NCBI GenBank assembly: GCA_002709005.1
Contig: PAPH01000053.1
Location: 1-35,631 of the forward strand
DNA from: Hyphomicrobiales bacterium
GTDB taxonomy: Bacteria; Pseudomonadota; Alphaproteobacteria; Rhizobiales; Rhizobiaceae
DNA length: 35,631 nt
Direction: 5' to 3'
This document shows, one piece after another, positions 26,735 through 35,062 of this stretch (position 1 is its first letter; each line of letters opens with the position of its first letter). Below the pieces are notes generated by a model. The model was not told where the DNA came from and did no database searches. It saw only the letters and a program-made list of their open reading frames with translations. A program made the position numbers and the translations under genes.

Positions 26735-26754
26735 AGTTTTTCCGGAGATGCCCG

Positions 26755-27135
26755 ATGGCTGATAATTCCGAGACGTTCACCTGCGGTCTTCACGCCACGC
26801 TGGCGCTGATCGGATCGAAGTGGAAACCGCTGATCCTCACCTTTCTCGGCCAGAAGAGCCGCCGTTACGGCGAACTCAAGCGCTGTGTGCGCGATGCGAG
26901 CGACAAGGTGCTGATCCAGCATCTCAAGGAGCTCGAGGCGGACGGGCTGGTGATACGGACCGATTTCGGCGAGGTGCCGCCTCGCGTCGAATATTCGCTG
27001 ACCCCATTCGGCCACAGTCTCGTCGAGGCGCTGAAACCCCTCTGCGGCTGGGGCGAGGAAAACCGGCAGGAGATCGAAGCTTCGATGGTCAACAGCCGCA
27101 CCAGGAAGTTTCCCGTCAACCACACGATGGCCTGA
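26755..27135 (+). CDS. HxlR family winged-helix transcriptional regulator
   Basis: A 126-residue DNA-binding protein matching the HxlR/DUF24 family (about 110-130 residues). The pattern is GLHATLALIGSKWKPLILTFL, then RRYGELKRCVRDASDKVLIQHLKELEADGLVIRT, and the wing VPPRVEYSLTPFGHSLVEALKPL. The early Cys (Thr-Cys-Gly, residue 10) is the position of the redox-sensing Cys in this family. Members sense quinones, diamide or hypochlorite. The ATG at 26755 has GGAG 7 bases upstream. It probably controls the divergent SDR gene. Confidence 0.94.
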   Translation: MADNSETFTCGLHATLALIGSKWKPLILTFLGQKSRRYGELKRCVRDASDKVLIQHLKELEADGLVIRTDFGEVPPRVEYSLTPFGHSLVEALKPLCGWGEENRQEIEASMVNSRTRKFPVNHTMA

Positions 27136-27329
27136 GGTTTGCCACCTCAACCCTGCAGGCGCGCCGTTTTCCCGGGACGGCGCATTTGCGCCGCCGCGTC
27201 CGACTTGCGCAACAGCTTAACAAAGCGTTAATTTCGACGGCGTCACCCACAGCAGAATGCTGTGGGCAATGCACGAACCCCGCCGCATCACGGATTCCGG
27301 GGAATCGCTGCGAGGGATAGTGTGGCTTC

Positions 27330-27836
27330 ATGACGACGCTGACGATCGACATCAGACCGGCCGAACCCGACGACGCAGTCGACGTCGCCGAAACGCATCG
27401 TGCGTCCTGGCACCACGCCTATACGGGAATCCTGCCGCACAAGACGCTGCGCGCCATGATCGAGCGCCGCAACGCCCGCTGGTGGCAGCGCGCCATCCGC
27501 GGCTCCACCTCGATCCTCGTCCTCGACGTCGGCGGCACTATCGCCGGCTACGCCACGCTGGGCCTCAACCGGGCGCGCTCGCTGCCGCAGGAGGGCGAGA
27601 TCTACGAACTCTATCTGCTGCCGGAATACCAGGGTATTGGACTGGGCAAGCGGCTTTTCAACGAAACCCGCAAACTGCTCGCCTCGCTCGGCTGCGAGGG
27701 CACGGTGGTGTGGTGTCTTGAGGACAATCTTCCGGCGGTGGATTTTTACCGTGGACGGGGCGGCCGGGACATCGCCGAGGGCACCGAGGTGTTCGACGGC
27801 CAGCCCGTGCGCAAGCTCGCCTTTGTCTGGAAATAG
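27330..27836 (+). CDS. GNAT family acetyltransferase
   Basis: A 168-residue GNAT acetyltransferase. The starting [29 protein letters not shown], the strand [10 protein letters not shown], the acetyl-CoA loop [18 protein letters not shown] and the closing [16 protein letters not shown] are the normal fold elements in order. The substrate is unknown. The ATG at 27330 lacks a nearby strong ribosome site (GAGGGA is about 12 bases away). A 194-base gap follows the HxlR gene and no shared operon signal is apparent. Confidence 0.88.
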   Translation: MTTLTIDIRPAEPDDAVDVAETHRASWHHAYTGILPHKTLRAMIERRNARWWQRAIRGSTSILVLDVGGTIAGYATLGLNRARSLPQEGEIYELYLLPEYQGIGLGKRLFNETRKLLASLGCEGTVVWCLEDNLPAVDFYRGRGGRDIAEGTEVFDGQPVRKLAFVWK

Positions 27837-27976
27837 CCGGAAATCCCGGCCGTCGAGGCGCCCGCGCTGTCACGGGGACTTCGAAAGTCCAGTTGCGCTC
27901 CGGGCCGATTGACGCTATCCGCCCCTGCGACAGCTTTTATGTCGCAGTTGCGAGATATACGAGAAACGGAGCTTCC

Positions 27977-28513
27977 ATGCGCATCGACGCCATCGCCATC
28001 GGCAAGATCCCGCCTGAAGACGTCAACGTCATCATCGAGGTGTCTGTCGGCGGCCATCCCATCAAATACGAGATGGACAAGGAAGCCGGTACGCTGGTCG
28101 TCGACCGCTTCCTCTACACGCCGATGACCTACCCCGGCAATTACGGTTTCGTGCCGCACACCCTGTCCGACGACGGCGATCCGATCGACGTGCTGGTGTG
28201 CAACACCCGGCCGCTGGTGCCAGGATGCGTGATCAACGTCCGCCCGATCGGCGTGCTGATCATGGAAGACAATGCCGGCCAGGACGAGAAGATCATCGCC
28301 GTGCCCGCGCCGGAGCTGACCAAGCGCTACGAAAACGTGCACAACTACACCGATCTGCCATCGATCACGCTGCAGCAGATCGAGCACTTCTTCGAGCACT
28401 ACAAGGATCTCGAGCCCGGCAAATGGGTGAAGATCGGCGACTGGCAGAACGCCGAGGTGGCGCGCAAGCTGATCGTCGAGGCCATCGAGCGCAACAAGGC
28501 CAAGACGGCCTGA
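27977..28513 (+). CDS. ppa: Inorganic pyrophosphatase
   Basis: A 178-residue soluble type I pyrophosphatase that splits pyrophosphate to two phosphates and so drives biosynthetic reactions. The Mg-binding Asp motif is DGDPIDVLV (about residues 67-75), and [32 protein letters not shown], and the C-terminal [13 protein letters not shown] are conserved. Length is normal. The ATG at 27977 gives the conserved MRIDAI N-terminus. A strong terminator follows. Confidence 0.97.
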   Translation: MRIDAIAIGKIPPEDVNVIIEVSVGGHPIKYEMDKEAGTLVVDRFLYTPMTYPGNYGFVPHTLSDDGDPIDVLVCNTRPLVPGCVINVRPIGVLIMEDNAGQDEKIIAVPAPELTKRYENVHNYTDLPSITLQQIEHFFEHYKDLEPGKWVKIGDWQNAEVARKLIVEAIERNKAKTA

Positions 28514-28543
28514 TCGGCGGATTGCCACCGCTCCCCTGTTGCG

Positions 28544-28573
28544 AAGCCGGCGCCGGACAGCGCCGGCTTTTTT
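28544..28573 (+). terminator. Intrinsic terminator of ppa
   Basis: AAGCCGGCGC and GCGCCGGCTT (28544-28553 with 28560-28569) form a perfect 10-bp stem with a 6-base loop and then a T-rich tail ending at 28573. It separates ppa from the convergent Slam gene, 11 bases away. Confidence 0.93.
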
Positions 28574-28583
28574 CTTTTCCGGA

Positions 28584-29918
28584 TCAGAATTCGCGCGTCA
28601 GCCGCATCTCGATTTCATGGCGCTCGATATCGTCGAAGGCAGCGTTCGAGACCACCCGCTCGTAGCGATAAAGAAGTTGCGGTGCAAAACCCGCGAAGGA
28701 AAGATCGCGCTTGGTGAGCACCAGGTCGCCGGTGTAGCGGGTATCGTTCTGACCTTCCGCAAGGCCCGGATAGAGCCCGTCATAGTCGCGGAAGGCGACA
28801 CCGGCCTGGGCGTAGACATTGACGCCGAGGGGCAGCGGACGTGCATAGCCGGCGAAAAATCCGATCTCGTCGTAGGAGAAGCGCTCGACGCGGAACCGCG
28901 CGGCCTCGCCGCGACCGCCCAGCCGGATGAAATGGCCGGTGGCGAAATAGCGGTCGAAGCTCGCGCCGAGATTGTAAATCTCCCCGTCCCTGCTTCCAGT
29001 CGCCAGGTCGTTCTGCAGGCGAATCTGGCCGTTGAGCGACCACAGCCAGCGCGGCGCATGGGAGAAGCGGCCCGAGATTTCACCGCGGAGGCCGCCTTGG
29101 ACGACGTTGACCTGTTCCGTCGATGTGCCGGCGGCGGCGGTCAGCGCAATGCTGGCGCGGGTCCCGCCGAAGCTGCGCTCGAGACCGACCGCGCCGTCGA
29201 AATTGAACGAGGAGAGGTCCCTGGCGTTGGGGTAGATCCGGCCCACCGCGCTGCCGACGGCGATGAAGCGCTGGGTGGGCGTGAATTGCTGCTGGTAGAT
29301 CACCTCGCCGCCGAGCAGCAGGCCCACACCTGACTTGCGCCGCGATGCCGGATTGATCTTGAGGTCGATAGGGCCGAGCGGCACGGTTTCGTTGTCGGTG
29401 CCGCGATTGACGTTGGTCGACGGCAGAACCGAGCCGTAAGCGCGAAAGCGCAGCGGGCGGTTGGCGTCGACGAGGTCGGCAAGCCGGGTGATTGCGCCTC
29501 CGAGCCGGTCGTCGATACCCGAAGCGCGCAGCATTTCGGCCTGGGCGCGGACGCCGTCGGCGTCGTTAAGAGTGGCGAGCGAGCGGGCAAGTTCGATGCG
29601 AACGACGTCGTTCGTCGGTTCCGCGGCGAGAATGGCGCGATAGATCTCCACAGCCCGGGCGGTCTCGCCGGAGCGGGCGGCGATCAGCCCCTCGACGAAG
29701 AGGACGCGGACCTTGTACCCCTTTCCGCCCGCCCGCCACTGGCGGATGAAGCTGCGCGCCTCGTCCATGCGGCCCGCATCCACCAGCCGGCGGACATGGA
29801 CGACGGCCGAAACGGATCCTTCGGCCCAGGCCAGCGCCGGAAGGGCCGCGGCGGCGAGCGCGAGGAAGACAAGCGCAAGCGCCGCGATGCGGCGCAGGGA
29901 ATTGAGGAAAACTGTCAT
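28584..29918 (-). CDS. Slam family outer-membrane surface-lipoprotein translocator (DUF560)
   Basis: A 444-residue protein with a signal peptide (LALVFLALAAAALPALAWA, cleavage before EGSVSA), a TPR-like helical N-terminal region (about residues 36-150, ARSGETARAVEIYRAILAAEPTN) and a C-terminal beta-barrel domain (about 155-444). The barrel starts FRAYGSVLPSTNVNRGTDN, a hallmark of the Slam (DUF560, PF04575) family, and ends LTREF with the aromatic BAM signal. Slam proteins move lipoproteins across the outer membrane onto the cell surface. Its partner lipoprotein gene is directly upstream in the same operon. Start choice is uncertain: ATG 29918 gives a good signal peptide but has no ribosome site. 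A GTG at 29987 overlaps the lipoprotein stop by 4 bases and would give a long N-terminus. Confidence 0.85.
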   Translation of the reverse strand: MTVFLNSLRRIAALALVFLALAAAALPALAWAEGSVSAVVHVRRLVDAGRMDEARSFIRQWRAGGKGYKVRVLFVEGLIAARSGETARAVEIYRAILAAEPTNDVVRIELARSLATLNDADGVRAQAEMLRASGIDDRLGGAITRLADLVDANRPLRFRAYGSVLPSTNVNRGTDNETVPLGPIDLKINPASRRKSGVGLLLGGEVIYQQQFTPTQRFIAVGSAVGRIYPNARDLSSFNFDGAVGLERSFGGTRASIALTAAAGTSTEQVNVVQGGLRGEISGRFSHAPRWLWSLNGQIRLQNDLATGSRDGEIYNLGASFDRYFATGHFIRLGGRGEAARFRVERFSYDEIGFFAGYARPLPLGVNVYAQAGVAFRDYDGLYPGLAEGQNDTRYTGDLVLTKRDLSFAGFAPQLLYRYERVVSNAAFDDIERHEIEMRLTREF

Positions 29919-29936
29919 ACGCGATACCGAAAGGAG

Positions 29937-29966
29937 AAAGGCGGCCCCCGCTGCCGGGAGCCGCCC
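29937..29966 (-). terminator. Terminator-like hairpin between surface lipoprotein and Slam genes
   Basis: GGCGGC (29940-29945) pairs with GCCGCC (29960-29965), then CCCG with CGGG after one mismatch, with a 4-base loop. On the minus strand it is followed by TTT, then CTCC and TTT. It lies between the two stop/start sites, so it may reduce transcription into the Slam gene and make less translocator than cargo. It may also overlap the Slam leader. Confidence 0.45.
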
Positions 29967-29983
29967 TCTTGTTTTCATTCCGC

Positions 29984-31075
29984 TCACGGAGAGGGCGGCA
30001 CGGCGTCGCCGACGAACCAGCCCTTGACCATGCTGGTGGCGTTGTCGTTGATCGAGCCATTACCCTGGAACACGCCGCCGGCATGTTCCGCATTGGGGCC
30101 GAGGAGCGCGCCGGAATAGGCCGAGTTGGTTCCAAAGTTGGAGATCGTATTGCCGTTGGACTCATCCTTCAGCGTCACCGTTCCGCCGGAGAACTGGGTC
30201 CCGGTGAGCGTGGCGCCGGTCATGGTGACGGAAACCTGCGACGGGCCCTTGGTGCCGAAGAGGCGACTTGTGTTGTCGATGGTCGCGTCCACCGTGCCGG
30301 CGTCAAAGTCCGCGGTGATGGTCGAATTCCCGGAGAAGGTCGATCCTTCCTGGCTTGTGCTCGGTCCGGATTTGTACTGGAACTCGCCGCCGCCTTCGCT
30401 GCGGCTGCGCTTGTAGGTCGCAGTGTTCTTGCCGGCGATCGCCGATGTGGGCGCGATGTCGCCGCCATAAAGCGTGGCGACGGTTTCACTCGGACCGGTA
30501 AAGCTGGAATAGTTGATATGCTGTTCGACGACGAAGAAATCATCGGCCGTGTCGTTGTCGAGATCGTAGGACGTGACGCGCAGCAGGTCCAGCTTGGAGT
30601 AATCGTCGGGGTCGTTGTCGTTGGTGTAGAATCCCCTGCGGTACGCCGGGTGCGGCGTTACCTGACCGCTCGAGGAATCCACAGTGCCCGCCGTGGTTTC
30701 CGCCTTGGCCGAGCCGCTATTGACCTGCTGTCCGTTCGGCAGGGTCAGCGTCCCGGTAGTCGATGTCGGCCCGGAAGTGTTCGGGTCGTCGGAGATGAAA
30801 TACTCACTCAACTCGTAGCCCGCGGCCGGCACCGAGGCGATCTGCAGTTTCTTCGTGTAGGATGACTTCAGGCCGTAGAGGGCGATCCCGCCGCCGCTGC
30901 CCCCGCTTCCGCCCGATCCGCCACCACCACCGGAACCGCCGCTGCCACCGGAACCGCCGCCTCCCGACCCTCCGCTGCCGCCGGAGATGGAGCCCGTGGA
31001 GCCGCCTGATGTGTTGCAGCCGGCGAGGCTGAGCGAGATCAGCAGCAATGCCGTGCCCGATGCGAGTTTGCCCAT
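29984..31075 (-). CDS. Surface lipoprotein with TbpB-like C-terminal domain (Slam cargo)
   Basis: A 363-residue lipoprotein. The lipobox LAGC puts the lipid-bearing Cys at residue 20 after a hydrophobic signal. Residues 23-63 are a Gly/Ser tether of Gly-Gly-Ser repeats. The rest is rich in Thr, Ser, Asn and beta-strand patterns. It ends with NFGTNSAYSGALLGPNAEHAGGVFQGNGSINDNATSMVKGWFVG in its last 60 residues, which matches the GPNAEEAGGVF feature of transferrin-binding-protein-B-like eight-strand barrels. Members of this group bind iron-bearing proteins, haem or host factors. The GC-rich tether DNA (about 30890-31008) is prone to slippage. Start ATG 31075 is set by the lipobox. The ligand is unknown. 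Confidence 0.83.
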   Translation of the reverse strand: MGKLASGTALLLISLSLAGCNTSGGSTGSISGGSGGSGGGGSGGSGGSGGGGGSGGSGGSGGGIALYGLKSSYTKKLQIASVPAAGYELSEYFISDDPNTSGPTSTTGTLTLPNGQQVNSGSAKAETTAGTVDSSSGQVTPHPAYRRGFYTNDNDPDDYSKLDLLRVTSYDLDNDTADDFFVVEQHINYSSFTGPSETVATLYGGDIAPTSAIAGKNTATYKRSRSEGGGEFQYKSGPSTSQEGSTFSGNSTITADFDAGTVDATIDNTSRLFGTKGPSQVSVTMTGATLTGTQFSGGTVTLKDESNGNTISNFGTNSAYSGALLGPNAEHAGGVFQGNGSINDNATSMVKGWFVGDAVPPSP

Positions 31076-31180
31076 GATATATGTCCCGATTTCTGGTCGA
31101 AGTTGTCCCAACGCAGCACTATCGGGGCGTCGGCACTCCGATCCCCCGCGACAAGTCTGCAACTCGATGCCCTAGATTTA

Positions 31181-31226
31181 CGGGTTGAAAATGAGGGTCG
31201 ATATCACCCGGACGGGTGAAAATGAG
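31181..31226. promoter_or_regulatory. Repeat and dyad in divergent lipoprotein/msrA region
   Basis: CGGGTTGAAAATGAG (31181-31195) and CGGGTGAAAATGAG (31213-31226) are near-identical direct repeats 32 bases apart. The second overlaps a perfect dyad, TCACCCG-GA-CGGGTGA (31204-31219). This pair is a plausible operator in the 249-base divergent promoter region. No Fur, Irr or RirA box of the known consensus is evident to me. Confidence 0.4.
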
Positions 31227-31324
31227 CCTCCGCAGCGCGGGACACGGAAAATCACGGCGAAGTGTGCGGGCTTGAATTGATCGTTCCGCGCACATGATTA
31301 GGTTCTCCCGCAAAGGAGACCGCC

Positions 31325-31942
31325 ATGACGCTACGAACCGGATTTCTCGGCCTCGCCGCCGCCCTTCTGCTCTCAATCGCGCCTGCCGGCCTGAGCGCCG
31401 GCGCCGCCGATACCGAAACGGCGATCTTCGCCGGCGGCTGCTTCTGGTGCGTGGAAAGCGATTTCGACCATGTGAAGGGCGTGACGAAGACCACATCGGG
31501 CTACATCGACGGCCAGGGCGAGAACCCGTCCTATGAGAACTCGTCCTCCCGCGGTTTCCGCGAGGCGGTCGAGATCGAGTTCGATCCGGCGGTCGTCTCC
31601 TATGACGAACTGCTCAAGACCTTCTTCCGCACCGTCGACCCCACCGATGCGGGCGGCCAGTTCTGCGACCGTGGCCACGCCTACTCGACGGCGGTCTATA
31701 CACTGGGCGACGCGCAGATGAGCGAGGCGGAGGCCGCCAAGGCTGCCGCAGGCAAGGCGCTCGACGCCTCCATCGCGACCGAGATCAAGCCGGCGCCTCA
31801 ATTCTGGCCCGCAGAAGGCTATCATCAGGATTACTATCGAAAAAATCCGTTCCGCTACAAATACTACCGCTTCGCCTGCGGCCGCGACAAACGGATAGAA
31901 AACCTCTGGGGCAAGGATGCCCACTACGGCACGGGCTCCTGA
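31325..31942 (+). CDS. msrA: Peptide methionine-(S)-S-oxide reductase, exported form
   Basis: A 205-residue enzyme that repairs oxidised methionine (S-form). The active-site motif GCFWC has the catalytic Cys39, and DPTDAGGQFCDRGHAYSTAVY is the second family block. FWPAEGYHQDYY follows. An N-terminal signal peptide is visible (LGLAAALLLSIAPAGLSAGA), so this copy acts in the periplasm. The C-terminal RFACGRDKRIENLWG has a resolving Cys. The ribosome site AAAGGAG (31312-31318) precedes the ATG by 6 bases. It is divergent from the surface lipoprotein gene. Confidence 0.95.
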   Translation: MTLRTGFLGLAAALLLSIAPAGLSAGAADTETAIFAGGCFWCVESDFDHVKGVTKTTSGYIDGQGENPSYENSSSRGFREAVEIEFDPAVVSYDELLKTFFRTVDPTDAGGQFCDRGHAYSTAVYTLGDAQMSEAEAAKAAAGKALDASIATEIKPAPQFWPAEGYHQDYYRKNPFRYKYYRFACGRDKRIENLWGKDAHYGTGS

Positions 31943-32024
31943 TCTCACCCATCAGCGCGCTTTCTCGCCCCGCCGGCCCTTTCCTCCGGCCGGGTGCTGC
32001 CTAAATGCCATAGGAGGCTGCAAA

Positions 32025-32045
32025 AGCCGGTGCAACGCCGGCTTG
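32025..32045 (+). other. Hairpin in the msrA-omp19 intergenic region
   Basis: AAGCCGG and CCGGCTT (32025-32031 with 32039-32045) form a 7-bp stem with a 7-base loop, followed by TGAATT. It might act as a weak msrA terminator. There is no T-run. Confidence 0.3.
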
Positions 32046-32170
32046 AATTCACCCGGCTGCTTGCAATTTCGCAATTTAGTCAATTTTATGCGGCTGATTT
32101 GGCGCGGCGGCCGGAGGTGATGTCGAGACGATATCCCCGGGATCTGACGCGAGCGAGGGAGCTTTACTCT

Positions 32171-32698
32171 ATGAATATCAAGCTATCACTGGCCGTTGCG
32201 GCGGCGATCGTGCTGACGGTCAGCGGTTGTCAGCGCTCGGTCGGACAGCTCGACACGCGCCAGCCGACGCCGCTTGCGCCCGCCCCTGTAGGCGGGGTTC
32301 AGTCGTCCCAGCTTCCGCCCACAACGCCCACCGATCCCTCCCAGTTTCCCGATGCCCCGACCCAGCCGGACATGCAGGCGAGCGCCCAGCAGGAAACGGA
32401 ACTCGCCGCCAATGCGCCGGCCGTCACCCGTGAATCGCTGATCGGCCGCTGGTCAGTCTCCTCGGGCGGCAGCAATTGCGACGTTTTCCTGGCGCTCACC
32501 AAGTGGACCGGCGGCTACCGCGCCGCCTCGCGCGGCTGCGCCGGCACCGCCGCCAGCATTTCGGCCTGGGACGTGCAGGGCAAGCAGGTGATCCTGTCGG
32601 ATAATTCCGGCAACCAGGTGGCCCGTCTCTACCAGTCGGGCAACGAGCGCTACGACGGATCGACCACGTCCGGGCAGTCGATTTCGCTGTCACGCTGA
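32171..32698 (+). CDS. omp19: Omp19-like outer membrane lipoprotein (Inh protease-inhibitor family)
   Basis: A 175-residue lipoprotein. The lipobox VSGC has the lipid Cys at residue 20, followed by a Pro/Gln-rich linker (about 25-85) and an Inh/AprI-type eight-strand domain (about 88-175). The ending YDGSTTSGQSISLSR closely follows Brucella Omp19 (a protease inhibitor of the outer membrane), and WSVSSGGSNCDVFLALTKW also fits. A disulfide is likely between the cysteines in SNCDV and RGCAG. The ATG at 32171 is set by the lipobox, with GGGAG about 9 bases upstream. The next gene, zapE, starts 21 bases after the stop. Confidence 0.88.
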   Translation: MNIKLSLAVAAAIVLTVSGCQRSVGQLDTRQPTPLAPAPVGGVQSSQLPPTTPTDPSQFPDAPTQPDMQASAQQETELAANAPAVTRESLIGRWSVSSGGSNCDVFLALTKWTGGYRAASRGCAGTAASISAWDVQGKQVILSDNSGNQVARLYQSGNERYDGSTTSGQSISLSR

Positions 32699-32719
32699 TG
32701 TGACGGACGGGCTTTCCTG

Positions 32720-33871
32720 ATGCCGCAGCCTCAGGACGCGGTGCTGCTCTCGGCCTACAAGGCCAAGATCGAGCGGGGCGAGATCAGCGACGATCCCGCC
32801 CAGCGCGCCATCGTCGGACGGCTGGATGCCATTCTCGAGGACATTTCCACCCACCGGCTCGCCTCCAAGAAGAGCTCGCTCGGCTGGTTGTTCGGCAAGA
32901 GCAAGAAATCGCCCGCGCCGCGCGGGCTCTACGTCCATGGCGATGTCGGTCGCGGCAAGACCATGCTGATGGACATGTTCTACGAAAAGCTTCCCGTGAA
33001 GCGGAAGCGGCGCGCCCATTTCAACGATTTCATGGCCGACGCGCATGAGCGCATCCACGCCCACAGGCAGAAGCTGGCGCGCGGCGAGACCAAGGAGAAC
33101 GATCCGGTTCCTCCCGTCGCCGAGAGCCTGTTCGAGGAAACCTGGGTTCTGTGCTTTGACGAGTTCGCGGTCACCGATATCGCCGATGCAATGTTGCTCT
33201 CCCGGCTGTTCGAGCAATTGTTCAAGCGCGGCGCGGTGCTGGTTGCAACCTCCAACGTCGCCCCCGACGACCTCTACCGCGACGGGCTCAACCGCCAGCT
33301 TTTCCTTCCGTTCATCGACCTGCTGAAGGCGTATACCGATATCATCAGCCTTGATGCGCCAACCGACTACCGGCTTGAGAAATCCCGGCGGCTGCCGGTT
33401 TTTCACCGGCTTGACCGGGATGGCGGCGACAAGGGGCTGGACGAGGCCTGGGACAAGGTGGTGGACGGACGGACCGTGAGTGCCGACCGGATCGAGCGCA
33501 AGGGCCGCTCGATCGTCGTGCCGCGCGCCACAACAGACACCGCCCGCTTCACCTTCGCCCAGCTCTGCGACGCCCCGCTCGGCGCCTCGGACTATCTGGC
33601 GATCGCCGAGAAATATCCGACGATCTTCATCGACAAGGTGCCGGTGATCGGAAAAGGCGAGCGCAATCTCGCCAAGCGCTTCATCCTGCTCGTCGACGTT
33701 CTCTACGACAAGCACAACCGGCTCTTCCTCTCCGCCGAGGCCCCCATAGAGGATCTCTATGCAGCCGGAACGGGCACCGAGAAATTCGAGTTCGCCCGCA
33801 CCGTTTCGCGCCTCACCGAGATGCAGGACGAGGCCTATCTCGAGGCCAGCCGGGCAGGTTCAAACGCCTGA
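32720..33871 (+). CDS. zapE: AFG1-family ATPase, cell division protein ZapE
   Basis: A 383-residue P-loop ATPase of the AFG1/ZapE family. Walker A is GDVGRGKT (residues 74-81), Walker B is LCFDEFAVTD, with RLFEQLFKRGAVLVATSNVAP following as sensor 1. Family stretches HFNDFMADAHERIH and RFTFAQLCDAPLGASDYLAIA are intact. In E. coli ZapE modulates the FtsZ ring under stress; in mitochondria AFG1 aids turnover of respiratory subunits. The ATG at 32720 is 21 bases past the lipoprotein stop. Its place just before mdh is typical of Rhizobiales. Confidence 0.96.
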   Translation: MPQPQDAVLLSAYKAKIERGEISDDPAQRAIVGRLDAILEDISTHRLASKKSSLGWLFGKSKKSPAPRGLYVHGDVGRGKTMLMDMFYEKLPVKRKRRAHFNDFMADAHERIHAHRQKLARGETKENDPVPPVAESLFEETWVLCFDEFAVTDIADAMLLSRLFEQLFKRGAVLVATSNVAPDDLYRDGLNRQLFLPFIDLLKAYTDIISLDAPTDYRLEKSRRLPVFHRLDRDGGDKGLDEAWDKVVDGRTVSADRIERKGRSIVVPRATTDTARFTFAQLCDAPLGASDYLAIAEKYPTIFIDKVPVIGKGERNLAKRFILLVDVLYDKHNRLFLSAEAPIEDLYAAGTGTEKFEFARTVSRLTEMQDEAYLEASRAGSNA

Positions 33872-35013
<1,142 letters not shown>

Positions 35014-35021
35014 GCATCAGC

Positions 35022-35041
35022 CCGGTCCGAGACGGACCCGG
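35022..35041 (+). other. Hairpin between mdh and sucC
   Basis: GGTCC (35024-35028) and GGACC (35034-35038) form a stem with a GAGAC loop, extended by CC/GG with one bulged C. No T-tract follows, so it is not a full terminator. It may tune expression within the operon. Confidence 0.4.
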
Positions 35042-35062
35042 CCCCGCAAGAGGGACATGCCG

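Noticed and set aside
30887..31008. A possible CRISPR-like or tandem repeat array
   Set aside because: The repeats are imperfect, trinucleotide-phased and in frame, and encode the Gly/Ser tether of the lipoprotein. There are no spacers.
28584..31075. Reading the Slam/lipoprotein pair as a recent horizontal transfer
   Set aside because: No integrase, transposase, tRNA or repeat borders it, and base composition looks like its neighbours by eye. Transfer is possible but is not shown by the sequence.
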